A stretch of DNA of 64,000 bases from Enterococcus rotai. GTDB taxonomy: Bacteria; Bacillota; Bacilli; Lactobacillales; Enterococcaceae. This document shows, piece by piece, positions 37,686-47,802 of this stretch (positions are counted from its first letter, which is position 1; every line of letters begins with the position of its first letter). The notes below the pieces were generated by a model, which made no database searches, was not told the DNA's origin, and saw nothing but the letters and a program-made list of their open reading frames with translations. A program made the position numbers and the translations under genes. The stretch is taken from assembly GCF_001465345.1 (NCBI RefSeq), contig NZ_CP013655.1, forward strand, positions 558,001 to 622,000. Direction: 5' to 3'.

Positions 37686-38699
37686 ATGCTCACGTCCTTC
37701 TACAAAAATAGGGCTATCTCTTTTATTGATTATTTTTAGTGTACAATGGATCTTAAGTGAATTATTTGAACTGTCTCTCTATGTATATAACTATAGTGAC
37801 GAGTGCCGTAATTTTTTATCTATAAAAATAACCAATTTCACTTCTAGGTATTTTTCAAGTTGCAATAACCTACTTGTTTGTCTAACCACGACGAACAATT
37901 TTGACAACCATTCTAGTTGCCAAAAAAGAGTGGTCTAAAACATACCTACTTCCTTACATTTTATCAGATATTAAGCAAACAAACAAACTGAATTCACGCT
38001 TTCGTTCTATTTTTGCGAAACTAAAATAGTTCATTATTGTTTTTAGCAAAAAAACAGATTTATAACAAATTTAATATATGTTTTTTTATGATTTCAACAC
38101 GTTGAAACCGATTATTATTTTTATTTAAACATTAAAAATTACAAATGATTAAATAAAATGAAACATATTTAACAAGCTACTCATTTTAGGGCTTAAAGTA
38201 CTTGACCTCCTCCCGATTTTCCGATTATATCCTTTGTATAATGAACGTTTCACCAAACTCCCCTCTTTTTGTTAGCCGATAAACATAGAACTCTCCTCCA
38301 ATAGATTAAGCAATTATTACGTCTGAAACCGAATTTCAACATTTGCTAAACCGAACATTATATTTTTTTTATATAATAAAACATCTTTTTTTATTTGTTA
38401 TTAATTTCATCAAAAAACGAAAAAACACACTACGTATTTTTTTCAGCAATTTATTACTTTTTTTGTGAGAATGATGAGTATTTACAAAAAATGAGCTCTA
38501 ATTATTTGAAATTATGAATGATTTTACCGATTTTTGGTGATAAATTTCTAATTGTAAAGGAATCGTTTATTTTTACACTATTTTAATGTTCATGTTTCAC
38601 TATTCAGTTGGCAGTCTAATCTAAAGTAGAAGTACAGTTATACTATTCAAAAAAGAGCGAAACAAAACTAAAAATCAGTTTTGTTTCGCTCTTTTTTTG
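37686..38699. other. 1-kb AT-rich intergenic region
   Basis: No supported gene. It holds a perfect 16-bp palindrome (TTTCAACACGTTGAAA, 38092-38107) with no adjacent gene start, an isolated TATAAT (38237-38242) and, at the right end, a strong bidirectional terminator (38655-38698, arms GAGCGAAACAAAACT / AGTTTTGTTTCGCTC) that ends the metal ATPase gene. Confidence 0.5.
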
Positions 38700-40664
38700 C
38701 TACTCTTTTGAAGGGATCAGTAAACGTAAGCCATTCAGAATAACCAATAACGTACTTCCTTCATGGGCGATCACACCGATCGTAATATCCATTTTCCCAA
38801 GAATATTTAATGTAATCAAGAGAACTACAATGAACATTGAGAAAATGATATTTTGCCAAACGACACGGTCTAAGCGCTTGGAGATTTTATGGGCGTAACT
38901 GAATTTCGTTAAATCATTGTTCATCAAAACAGCATCTGCTACATCAATGGCAATATCTGTTCCATCACCCATCGCAACACCGATATCCGCTGTTACTAGA
39001 GCTGGTGCATCATTAACTCCATCCCCTAACATCGCCACATTGCCAAAACGAGCTTGTTGGTCTTTAATGATCGCTGCTTTATTTTCCGGTAAAACATTCC
39101 CCACAACTTCATCGATTCCGATTTGACGTCCGACTGCTTGTCCAGTTAATTCGGCATCACCAGTAATCATCGTGGTATGAATTCCTTGAGCTTTCAAATA
39201 ACTAATGACCGTTTTAGCATTTTCATTTGGTACATCCATCATTGCGATCAAACCAATCACTTCATTGTTCTTCGCAAAGTAGACCACTGTTTTTCCTTCT
39301 TTAGCGTATTGTTCATTATGAGCATTGATTTGAGTTTTAACTAAGCTGAAAATTTCTGGTTTACCAATTTGATACGTATCTCCTTGATATTCAGTAACTA
39401 GTCCTTTACCGATTTCATTTTCGACGTTTAAGCTTAGTTCTGTACCTGCTTTGAATCTGTCTAAAATCGCATTTGCTAGAGGATGGTTCGCTGTTTTTTC
39501 CATCGCAACAATTAAATCGATACAGGTTTGTTCTGTCATTTGTGCCGTATCTGTTAAGAAATAGAAATCAGTGACAGATGGTTTCCCTTTCGTCAAAGTC
39601 CCTGTTTTATCAAAAGCGACTGATTTAATGGTCGCTAGGTTTGCTAGATAAGAACCACCTTTGAATAAAACACCTCGTTTAGCTAGGTTGGAAATACCTG
39701 ATAGTGTGGCTGGTACAGCACTGGCTGCAAGCGCACAAGGTGAAGCGGATATCAAGAACACCATACCGCGATAAAAGCTCTCGTTCCATGACCAATTAAA
39801 TATAAATGGACCTACTGCAATAAAAATTGGGACTAAAATCAAGACGATCGTTACATAATAAGGTTCTAATTTTTGGATTTTAGTAGCTGTTTTCGACAAA
39901 TTTGATTGAGACTGATTGACTAATTGAAGAATTTTGGCAAAGACTGTATCACTGCTGTCTTTGGTCACTTCCATAGTAAATGTACCTGTTCCATTGATTG
40001 TACTACCGAAGACTTCATCACCGACTGTTTTTTCTCGTGGAATACTTTCACCATTGATCGAAGACTCATCGATTGAGGTACGCCCTGATAGAATGACTCC
40101 ATCAGTAGCAATTTGATCGCCATTCAAAACTTGTAGTTTATCACCGATTTTCAAAGTGACGACATCGACTGTCTTCACGCTACCATCCGCTTGGATCAAA
40201 CGCGCTTCAGTCGGATTCATTTTAAGTAGATTGGTAATTTCTCTTTTACTACGACCTTCAGCATATTCTTCAAGGAAATGAGCTGCTGCAAATATAATGA
40301 TCAGCAAAGCCCCCTCTTCATAATTTCCGATGATCGTCGCTCCGAAAGCTGCTAAGGTCATTAAGATGTGAACGTTTGGAACAAATTTTCTTTGTTCTTT
40401 TGATTCACTGAGCGTATCAACAATACCTTCTAAAATAATGTGGTAACCCGATAATAGCATGGCACTGACAAATAGAATATTTTGGAGCAGCGAGCCCTCA
40501 GTGATAAAAAATGCGATGATAAAGATTGCTAATCCTGTAAAAAATAAAACGACAGGAGATTTTCCATGACTGTGACTGTGTCCGTGACTGCCTTCATGAT
40601 CATGATTGTGCTCATGGTCTTTTCCGCTTGAACAGGTGTGATCGTGCGCTTTTGTTGTTTCCAT
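38700..40664 (-). CDS. P1B-4 type metal-exporting ATPase
   Basis: A 654-residue membrane ATPase. A His-rich N-terminus (about residues 1-35, many His in HDHEGSHGHSHSHG) is followed by six to eight helices. The A-domain motif is NGESIPREK, phosphorylation occurs in DKTGTLTKG, and the nucleotide domain ends MLGDGVNDAPAL. The metal-site motifs are SPC (ISASPCALAAS) rather than CPC, and HEGST near the C-terminus. Both mark the P1B-4 group, known for Co/Fe/Zn export. The start is the ATG of METTKAHDH, with AAGGAGG nine bases upstream. Confidence 0.9.
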   Translation of the reverse strand: METTKAHDHTCSSGKDHEHNHDHEGSHGHSHSHGKSPVVLFFTGLAIFIIAFFITEGSLLQNILFVSAMLLSGYHIILEGIVDTLSESKEQRKFVPNVHILMTLAAFGATIIGNYEEGALLIIIFAAAHFLEEYAEGRSKREITNLLKMNPTEARLIQADGSVKTVDVVTLKIGDKLQVLNGDQIATDGVILSGRTSIDESSINGESIPREKTVGDEVFGSTINGTGTFTMEVTKDSSDTVFAKILQLVNQSQSNLSKTATKIQKLEPYYVTIVLILVPIFIAVGPFIFNWSWNESFYRGMVFLISASPCALAASAVPATLSGISNLAKRGVLFKGGSYLANLATIKSVAFDKTGTLTKGKPSVTDFYFLTDTAQMTEQTCIDLIVAMEKTANHPLANAILDRFKAGTELSLNVENEIGKGLVTEYQGDTYQIGKPEIFSLVKTQINAHNEQYAKEGKTVVYFAKNNEVIGLIAMMDVPNENAKTVISYLKAQGIHTTMITGDAELTGQAVGRQIGIDEVVGNVLPENKAAIIKDQQARFGNVAMLGDGVNDAPALVTADIGVAMGDGTDIAIDVADAVLMNNDLTKFSYAHKISKRLDRVVWQNIIFSMFIVVLLITLNILGKMDITIGVIAHEGSTLLVILNGLRLLIPSKE

Positions 40665-40718
40665 TTTATGTTTCCTCCTTTTTGGTTGTTTTCTGAAAAG
40701 ATACACTTTTCCTTTCAA

Positions 40719-40777
40719 ATGAATATCCGTTCATATATCATATACTTATAATACATGAACATATATTCATATGTCAA
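40719..40777 (-). promoter_or_regulatory. Metal-ATPase promoter with two ArsR/SmtB-type operators
   Basis: TTGACA (40772-40777) and TATTAT (40748-40753) on the minus strand are separated by 18 bases. Two inverted repeats ATGAA-N6-TTCAT occur, one inside the spacer (40755-40770) and one downstream of the start (40719-40734). This pattern matches ArsR/SmtB-family metal sensor sites. Confidence 0.8.
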
Positions 40778-40805
40778 GCGAAAATATATATTTTTTTACA
40801 TACAA

Positions 40806-40848
40806 AAAAGAACTAGAGCAACGCCTATTCCGCGTTGCTCTAGTTTTG
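40806..40848. terminator. Terminator after the oligopeptide-binding gene
   Basis: AACTAGAGCAACG and CGTTGCTCTAGTT arms, T-rich on both sides. Confidence 0.87.
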
Positions 40849-40851
40849 ACT

Positions 40852-42492
40852 TTATTTTGCTTCTTCTACTTGAATATACTTGAAACTATAGGGTGAACCA
40901 AAGGCATGTTTCACCACGCCACTGATCTGTTTCTTTTGCAGCAAAGCTGTTTGCTGTTGATAGATCGGCGCGATCGTATAATCTTCAGCAAGTAAAAGCT
41001 GTTCTGCCTGCAATAGATCCGACCATCTTTTTTCTTCATTCGCCGCATCTGTCTCAGAGGCTGCTTGAATCAATTGATCGTAGGTTGGATTTTTATAGTT
41101 CACATGGTTTAACCCCGATGTTGAAGCAAACATATCTAAAAACGTACTGGCGTCTTTGAAATCTGGCATCCATTGACCAAACGCAATATCATAGTCACCG
41201 GCTAAATAGCGCTCCTGTAAGTTATTGCTTGGTAATGTGGTGATTTCAAATTTTATCCCCGGCAAAACTTCAGCTATTTGACTTGCTAAATATTCCGCTG
41301 TTTTTTTCTCTGTATCAGTATCTTTACTCAAATAAACTAACGTGATCTCGTCTTTGTTCAGCTCTTTTTTCGCTTCTGTATAAGCCTTTTGCGCCGCAGT
41401 TTTATCGAACGTTTGCTGAACGCCGTTTTCTTTACGGAAATCTTCCCCTGTCTTCGGATTTTGCACAAAATGTTGTGGCACAAACCCTTCCGCTGCAATT
41501 GAACCATCGCCTAAGATGTTTTTGACAAAGGTCTCACGGTCAATGGCTAAAGCAATTGCTTTACGCAAGTTTAGGTTTGCCAACGCTTTCCCAGTTCCTT
41601 GGTTGAAACGAAGGTACCCCATTTTTGTATCATTTTGATTTTGAAAATCTGGGTCGTTTTTATATTGTTTTGAGAATTCACCGTCTAATACCACCCGATC
41701 AAGTTCATCCGTTTGATATAAGTTAACAGCGGTACTAGTTGATTTAACAACCGTTGTTTGAATTTCATCGACTTTGACATTTTTATTATCCCAATAGTCA
41801 GGATTTTTGACGTATTTCCACGTATCAGCGTTTTGTTCCCAGCCTTCTAAAACAAATGGTCCATTATACAGCGTGGTTTTAGCCGATGTTCCATAATCAC
41901 TGCCTTGTGTTTCGGCAAAGGCTTGGTTGATTGGGAAAAATGTTTCAAACGTCAACAGTGAAGTAAAGTAGGGAATTGGCTTGATCAACTGAATGACTAG
42001 CGTATGCTCATCTGGTGCTTCCACGCCTAATTCTTCTGGTTTCATTTTTCCTTGGTAAATAGCATCAGCATTTTTAATTGAGGAAACGAACAGACTCGCA
42101 TAGGACGGGGCAGTTCCTGGCGTAACTGCACGTCTCCATGCATAAAGAAAATCAGCTGCTGTAACTGGTTTACCATTCGACCATTTTGCTTCTTCTCTTA
42201 AAGAAATCGTATACGTTTGTTTGTCCTCACTGATTTCTGGTAAAGCTTTGGCTACCGCTGGGATTGCTTCATCTTTTTCATTTAATTGATAAAGTCCTTC
42301 CAATACTTGGTTTTGAGCGTTAAAGCTCGTAAAATCTTCTTCTTGTGTCGTATCTAATGTTAGTAATTCTGCTGGTTCAGTAAAATGGACGATTGCTTTT
42401 TTTGATTCATTTGATTCCGTTTTGCCCACTGAATTACACCCTGTTACAAAAAGTAAAAGTGCCAATGCACTGATTACGAAAAACTTTTTCAT
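40852..42492 (-). CDS. Oligopeptide ABC transporter substrate-binding lipoprotein (OppA-like)
   Basis: A 546-residue lipoprotein (lipobox FVTGCN at about residue 18) of the SBP_bac_5 family. Typical segments are YTISLREEAKWSNGKPVTAADFLYAWRR, YNGPFVLEGWEQ and LRKAIALAIDRETFV. The start is the ATG of MKKFFVIS with AGGAGG seven bases upstream. It binds oligopeptides or a peptide pheromone at the membrane. No permease or ATPase gene is adjacent, so it must share another Opp system. Confidence 0.9.
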   Translation of the reverse strand: MKKFFVISALALLLFVTGCNSVGKTESNESKKAIVHFTEPAELLTLDTTQEEDFTSFNAQNQVLEGLYQLNEKDEAIPAVAKALPEISEDKQTYTISLREEAKWSNGKPVTAADFLYAWRRAVTPGTAPSYASLFVSSIKNADAIYQGKMKPEELGVEAPDEHTLVIQLIKPIPYFTSLLTFETFFPINQAFAETQGSDYGTSAKTTLYNGPFVLEGWEQNADTWKYVKNPDYWDNKNVKVDEIQTTVVKSTSTAVNLYQTDELDRVVLDGEFSKQYKNDPDFQNQNDTKMGYLRFNQGTGKALANLNLRKAIALAIDRETFVKNILGDGSIAAEGFVPQHFVQNPKTGEDFRKENGVQQTFDKTAAQKAYTEAKKELNKDEITLVYLSKDTDTEKKTAEYLASQIAEVLPGIKFEITTLPSNNLQERYLAGDYDIAFGQWMPDFKDASTFLDMFASTSGLNHVNYKNPTYDQLIQAASETDAANEEKRWSDLLQAEQLLLAEDYTIAPIYQQQTALLQKKQISGVVKHAFGSPYSFKYIQVEEAK

Positions 42493-42531
42493 CCTATTCC
42501 TCCTGATAAAAGACGTAAGAAACAACAGTAA

Positions 42532-42909
42532 CTAAACAAAGATAACCTTTTCAACAACAGCTATTGCTGGATCTAGCGATTGCATGACTGGACAATTTTT
42601 CCCAATCAATTTAAGCGCTCGTTCTGCCTTGCCTTGGGCTTCTTCAGCTACTTGAATTGAAAAAGTGATGTCAACACGGCTTAAAGGTTTCGCTTGTTTT
42701 TCTTCTGCTCGTTCATAAGAAATTTCGACCTGCTCGATCGTGAAATCGATGTGCGAATTGGTCAATATTTTTTCATAAACATACGCACCACATGCCCCAA
42801 TCGATGCGACTAACATTTCAACTGGTGAAAAACCCAGTTCTTTTTTTAATAACCAATTTCCATTTTGATGCACTAATTCAAAGCCCTTTTCACTTGAAAT
42901 CAATTCCAT
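42532..42909 (-). CDS. OsmC-family peroxiredoxin-like protein
   Basis: A 125-residue cytoplasmic protein. The two redox cysteines of the OsmC/Ohr fold are present: ASIGACGAYVY and IGKNCPVMQSL. It reduces organic peroxides or acts in stress defence. It is upstream of the peptide-binding gene in the same direction, with about 40 bases between. Confidence 0.87.
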   Translation of the reverse strand: MELISSEKGFELVHQNGNWLLKKELGFSPVEMLVASIGACGAYVYEKILTNSHIDFTIEQVEISYERAEEKQAKPLSRVDITFSIQVAEEAQGKAERALKLIGKNCPVMQSLDPAIAVVEKVIFV

Positions 42910-43082
42910 TTTCTCTACTCCTTTGCTTATTTGTTTCTCTATTTTATAGCGTTTTCTTTATCTTACTATGATAGTACAAAACCTAGCAAACTGATAATAG
43001 TTAAATAGTGGGTATGATAGCGAAAAGCTATCAATAAGATGAAGAAAAATAGATAAAACAAACGACTTAATCATTTTCTATA

Positions 43083-43302
43083 TTTGTAAAAATGAAGAAG
43101 AAACACTTGTTTATACGTCAGCTGACGAATCAAGTGACGCAATAGCTTGTGATGATGTTACGTGTTACCGTTATGTCTCACATAATTCTCATTTATCAAA
43201 TTATGCACGTATCATCGGAAGGTATGATCATGCGTGGGATGAGGAAGGTAATAGATTCCCAAAAAGGATGGCTTTTGGGAATCGTATGTTTAAGAGCGTC
43301 TG
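43083..43302 (+). pseudogene. Open fragment with protein-like composition, no start codon
   Basis: A plus-strand frame ends in TGA at 43300-43302 and reads acidic then aromatic/basic (for example YARIIGRYDHAWDEEGNRFP). It has no start codon or ribosome site, and a stop lies just upstream, so it looks like the 3' remnant of a lost gene. Family not recognised. Confidence 0.35.
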
Positions 43303-43591
43303 ACTCAACGTGCTTGTATCAGATTCTAAATATTCACTTAACGAATGAATTCTGTTGAACAAAATAGGACTGATAAAGCCTCTATTCTAAATTTATATTA
43401 TCAGCGACTCTATTGAACAGCCAAAAATCGTGGAGAAGAGTGCAGAAAAAAGAAGTGTATAGAAAATAGTTATTTTCTGTACACTTAATTCAAGCTAAAT
43501 AATGAGTGATTTCCCTATCTGCCATTTATCAGGGTAAAAAAAAAACACCATTTAAAAAGAAATTGACAGCTCACTATACAAAGAACCTAAA

Positions 43592-43636
43592 AACTTGGAC
43601 TATAAGCCAAAACTACTTATAGTCCAAGTTCCTTAT
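43592..43636 (-). terminator. Terminator after the GH101 gene
   Basis: AACTTGGACTATAAG and CTTATAGTCCAAGTT arms form a perfect 15-bp stem followed by T on the minus strand. Confidence 0.85.
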
Positions 43637-43677
43637 GTTGATTTTTATCAAATTACTAGGATCAAAATCAGGTTGAC

Positions 43678-46600
43678 TTATTTTTTCGATTCAACGGTTA
43701 CAGTAAAGTCATCCATAATGAAATCTTTAGCAGCGCCTGTTGTAAAAATACCGAATGTGGTATTTCCTGAAGCATCCCCGATTATTTCTGCTTCATAATG
43801 CTTGGTTTGACCATCTGCTACCGTAGAAGTCAACTTACCGATTGGTTTGAAGTCGTTATTGTTTTTAAATTCACCGTTAATCGTTCCGGCAGAAAAGACA
43901 TTATCAGCATCTGTTTGATAATCGAATTGAACCGTATATTTCTTGTTAGGTTCAAATTTAATATTTTGCGGAATTGTTTGAAGCATTAAGCCCGCACCTT
44001 GTTTGTGGGCTTTCAATGACCAATTGCCTTCTAATACATCTGATACAAGATTCCCATTCCAGCCATATTGTGTGTAAGGTTCATTTCTTTCTGACAAATG
44101 AATCCGTGGATCTTCTACACCACCAGCTGAACCTTTAACAAACGGATATAAACCGACTGCTTGTGTGTCTTCAAAATCTTGCTTAATTACTGTTTTTTTG
44201 TCTGGGTTCATGATATCGGTTTGACGCTCAACAATCCGTAAATCATCAAATTTTGTAACGGAATTGCCTTTGTCAACCGCTAATGTAACCGACCCTTTTT
44301 TGGCATTATCTGGAATTTCGAAATCAATTCGCATATTTTGCATATACTGCGGATTTTTACTACTTGTGTGGTTAATATCTGCCTGAATATAGTTTCGGGC
44401 AACTGAATCGTCAACTGTCCGCGTATATTTCTTACCACCAATTTTAACAGTTACTGTGGCTTTTCGATCATGTGTTTCTGTTTTTAGATACAAACTATAT
44501 TTTCCTGGTTTAGGAATGTTGATGTCTTGTTTGATTTCTGTTCTTTCTTTTTCTGAACTAAAGACATAATCACCGTTTGCATCTTTCACAACCACACCAT
44601 CGCCTCGGAAAACTTTCCAGTTATTTTTCAAGGTATTGGCTTCATTAAATCCAGGATCTTTAAATGGTGTTCCTGTCCCAAATGTCATCGGTTCAATACT
44701 ATCAGGTTCAGCAATCACATACGGTGTATTGGCCTCTGCTTGGATGGTGACTTGGTTATTCGTAGTTGTAATTGCGCCTTTATCGATACGACCTTGATCA
44801 GTTAATTCATATAAATGTAAATTCGCTTTCCCTCGCATTTTATTATCTAATGACCAAGTGCTGATACCACCTTTTGGATTCCAATGATACAGTTTGTCTT
44901 GACCATTGACATTCCAAGGCAGTAGATACGCATCACCTTTTAGCACTTCTGTATCATTTAACGTAATGCTTCTTGGTGAATTGGCATCTGCTTGAGTAAC
45001 GGTGACTTTTTCAGCACCGTTCGCCAATTTAATTGTGCCATAGATTTGCCCATCTTCTGCTGTTGTTGTTTCCCAGTTGGTAATTTGGTAGTGTTGTAAG
45101 AACTTAGTTGGGACATTAATTGCAAAAGTTTTTTGGCGATAGGAATTAAAATTGGTTTTACCCACCCAACCTTCATAGGCTTCAAATTCGGCACCGCCTA
45201 ATAAGGGGTTGTCGGAAATGATCCAAGTATCTTTTTGGTGATTCCGAATAAAGCGAACGATAGTACTGTTAAATCCTTTCGTAGTTGTACCACCATAATC
45301 TTTTTCTGCAGACCAATGGTTCCAAACTGAATCATACTCTATAGAACTTGGAAATTCATTGGTTGTAAACCAACCTAGAGAATTAATTTCTTTACTTAGT
45401 TGACGACTCGCCCAACCTGATTCGCCTTGATTCCCCCAGACATCGACATAAATGTAATCTAGATTCGGTGCTTTTTGTTTTAATTCTTTAAAGCGATCAT
45501 ACCGACGACCACTCAATGCATCTGGTCTTTGTTTAATAAAGTAGGATGGATCCAACCAATCCCAGCCACGTTTCGTCGGATCAACTAATTCTTCATTAAA
45601 TGCTTTTGCTTCTGGATAAGATTCTGTGTCATTAATATGCACACCGAAAACTGCATTTAATTTATGGCCTTCATCAATTAATTGATTCAACGCTTGTTCC
45701 CCACCAGGTCGCTGTCCAATAGCTCCGTAATCTGGATGTGCAGAATCGTGCCCTTCATTTTGATACCCTTTTAGTAAATTCATTTGTCCTAATCCATCTG
45801 TTAAGTTGTAAATGCGTTTTGATTCGTCTAACGTCACCAAGAATGGATTTGTAGCCTGACTGGCAAAGTTAAAAGGAATACGCTGATTGACTAACTCAGG
45901 TACTTTTTCAGCACCAATTGGATTATTCATAATCGAACGAAAACCAATCGCCGCATCTTGCCAATCCACTTGACTGTCGTCGTTGCTATCTTTCGAGAAT
46001 TTAACTTTCACTTCTGGCGTTTCTCCAGTCGTGTAATCCTCTGGCGCATCAAATGGTCGGTAAGTCCATGCACCACTTGACAAGGTTGTTACATAGCCAG
46101 ACTCCGATTCTTTTGTTTGTTTATGGATTCGATTGTTGTCGCTACCATCGACAGACCCATCTCCATAAGCGTTTGTCCAGAAACTTGCAGCATAGTTCGC
46201 TGTATTTAAGAAACCATACATATATTTTTTCGTTTCTTCTTGACTTGCCGTAGTTAAATCTTGAATGGTATCACCATTTTTATTTCCATTATTTTCGTTT
46301 GTCCCAGTATTCATCACGACACCAGCAAATGTCGCTCCTTCATCCGTACTATTAACAGAAACCAAGCCATGATTTGGAATAGAAATTGTGTGTATTTTTG
46401 TTCCTTCTTCACGAATATCTGATAGTTTCATAGCCAATTCTTGTCCATCTGAAACGGTTAATGTCGTCGTAAAACGCAGACCAATTTCTGGTACTGCAAC
46501 GTCATAAATTGCTTGATCCGCTTCACTCTTTTGTTTTTTAGCAGTAGCTTTATACGCTTTGCCATCAATCATCACTTGGTCAATTTGCTTGTGCTGTCCA

Positions 46601-47652
46601 TGAAAAATTACTTGATTATCCTGAGGGTCTTCGTATCGAATAATTCGTGGAAATTGTGGATCAACCACTGCTGTTAAATCTGCAGAAGAGATTTTATCAC
46701 CTTTTTCTGCTTCATTGTCTTTAGCAACAACAACGCTGGCTTTTGCTTTCACGCTCGTGCTTTCCACAGTGCCATCGACTTCAAAAGTCCCTGGTTCTTT
46801 GTATGCATCAGGATTGATGTCGTCCCAACTTACTGCTTCATTGGTTTCTTTGCCTGTGTTATAGGTCACTTTAACTTGTTTAGGTAATTTTGGTGCGACA
46901 CCAGTTTTTGTAAAAACTTTGACTGGAGCAATTTGCGTCACTTCTGGCACAATTTCTGGAATACTATCCACAGGTCCATTTTTAAAATAGTCATAATTGA
47001 CAATTTTTTTGTCATACCATAAGCGGACACCCATATGTCCGGCTTCTGTTGGAATCTTCGCACCATTTGCCAAAACGGGTTCTCCTTCGTAAACCAACGT
47101 GGTATTTAGCCAGATAGTAATTTTTTCACCGACATAGCGCACTTTTAACAAATAATTCGTATCCTCATTCAACGTTGGTCCAGAGATCGAATCATTCCAT
47201 GAATTAGGACTTTCAACCAACCATTTGCCGTTATCATTATAGCCTACAAAGACCCAGCTATCCTTGGCATTCCCACGAATAATCACACCGGTCCGACCAC
47301 TTCCAGCAGTGTATTTAAACCTTGTCTCTACTTCCCCATCAGCTAATTTAGGTGAATCTAAATTTAAGGATACAGCATTATTGCCTGCTGCAGCATCTCG
47401 TGAAATCGCCAATGACTTTCCAGCTAATTGCCGATTTATTTTGCCAATCACGTCTTGCCACTTCCCAATTTTCCCACCTGGAAAATCAGATTGCCACAAT
47501 TTCTCTTCTGTTGCGGCAGGTTCAACCATCGATGTTGTCGTTTCAGTGCTACTGCTTGTTGTTTCTTCTGCAGATGTACTTAATGGTACTAAAATCGTTG
47601 CGCTTGCCAATAGTGTCAATATACTAAATCGTTTCACTTTTCCATGTTTCAT
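43678..47652 (-). CDS. Secreted GH101 endo-alpha-N-acetylgalactosaminidase
   Basis: A 1324-residue secreted enzyme that cuts Gal-beta-1,3-GalNAc (core 1) from Ser/Thr of mucins. A signal peptide (about 1-28) is followed by a lectin-like domain, an Ig-like segment and the GH101 barrel (about 420-900). The probable nucleophile Asp is in YIYVDVWGNQ (about 737) and the acid/base Glu in FTTNEFPSS (about 766). Carbohydrate-binding modules follow. No LPXTG anchor is seen, so it is probably released or lectin-bound. It is the last gene of the mucin locus, after the EIIA gene. Confidence 0.93.
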   Translation of the reverse strand: MKHGKVKRFSILTLLASATILVPLSTSAEETTSSSTETTTSMVEPAATEEKLWQSDFPGGKIGKWQDVIGKINRQLAGKSLAISRDAAAGNNAVSLNLDSPKLADGEVETRFKYTAGSGRTGVIIRGNAKDSWVFVGYNDNGKWLVESPNSWNDSISGPTLNEDTNYLLKVRYVGEKITIWLNTTLVYEGEPVLANGAKIPTEAGHMGVRLWYDKKIVNYDYFKNGPVDSIPEIVPEVTQIAPVKVFTKTGVAPKLPKQVKVTYNTGKETNEAVSWDDINPDAYKEPGTFEVDGTVESTSVKAKASVVVAKDNEAEKGDKISSADLTAVVDPQFPRIIRYEDPQDNQVIFHGQHKQIDQVMIDGKAYKATAKKQKSEADQAIYDVAVPEIGLRFTTTLTVSDGQELAMKLSDIREEGTKIHTISIPNHGLVSVNSTDEGATFAGVVMNTGTNENNGNKNGDTIQDLTTASQEETKKYMYGFLNTANYAASFWTNAYGDGSVDGSDNNRIHKQTKESESGYVTTLSSGAWTYRPFDAPEDYTTGETPEVKVKFSKDSNDDSQVDWQDAAIGFRSIMNNPIGAEKVPELVNQRIPFNFASQATNPFLVTLDESKRIYNLTDGLGQMNLLKGYQNEGHDSAHPDYGAIGQRPGGEQALNQLIDEGHKLNAVFGVHINDTESYPEAKAFNEELVDPTKRGWDWLDPSYFIKQRPDALSGRRYDRFKELKQKAPNLDYIYVDVWGNQGESGWASRQLSKEINSLGWFTTNEFPSSIEYDSVWNHWSAEKDYGGTTTKGFNSTIVRFIRNHQKDTWIISDNPLLGGAEFEAYEGWVGKTNFNSYRQKTFAINVPTKFLQHYQITNWETTTAEDGQIYGTIKLANGAEKVTVTQADANSPRSITLNDTEVLKGDAYLLPWNVNGQDKLYHWNPKGGISTWSLDNKMRGKANLHLYELTDQGRIDKGAITTTNNQVTIQAEANTPYVIAEPDSIEPMTFGTGTPFKDPGFNEANTLKNNWKVFRGDGVVVKDANGDYVFSSEKERTEIKQDINIPKPGKYSLYLKTETHDRKATVTVKIGGKKYTRTVDDSVARNYIQADINHTSSKNPQYMQNMRIDFEIPDNAKKGSVTLAVDKGNSVTKFDDLRIVERQTDIMNPDKKTVIKQDFEDTQAVGLYPFVKGSAGGVEDPRIHLSERNEPYTQYGWNGNLVSDVLEGNWSLKAHKQGAGLMLQTIPQNIKFEPNKKYTVQFDYQTDADNVFSAGTINGEFKNNNDFKPIGKLTSTVADGQTKHYEAEIIGDASGNTTFGIFTTGAAKDFIMDDFTVTVESKK

Positions 47653-47711
47653 CAGATAAATCGGCCCCCTAGCATTTTTTTGAACACGCTTTTAATCATA
47701 ACAATCAAAGG

Positions 47712-47749
47712 GGCGTTCAAAAAATAAATTCTTTTATTTTTTGAATGCC
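47712..47749 (-). terminator. Hairpin between EIIA and GH101 genes
   Basis: GGGCATTCAAAAAAT and ATTTTTTGAACGCCC arms on the minus strand, with only a weak T tail. It may be a partial terminator or a processing site that lowers GH101 expression relative to the PTS genes. Confidence 0.6.
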
Positions 47750-47802
47750 CGTCTCTAGACCATTCTCTAAAAAAATTGATAAATTGTGACTACAAATCAG
47801 AA

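Larger units (their letters stand above)
42910..43677. other. 768-base region with a decayed coding fragment and hairpins
   Basis: Holds a coding remnant (43083-43302), a hairpin at 43453-43486 (AAGTGTA / TACACTT arms) and a terminator for the GH101 gene at 43592-43630 (AACTTGGACTATAAG / CTTATAGTCCAAGTT). Nothing else supported. Confidence 0.5.

Noticed and set aside
37274-37711. Long open frames on both strands over the Asp/Glu/Tyr repeat (Met/Thr-rich and His/Arg-rich products)
   Set aside because: They are by-products of the trinucleotide-like repeat in other frames. Only the minus frame from 37685 has a proper start, a basic leader and a coiled-coil continuation.
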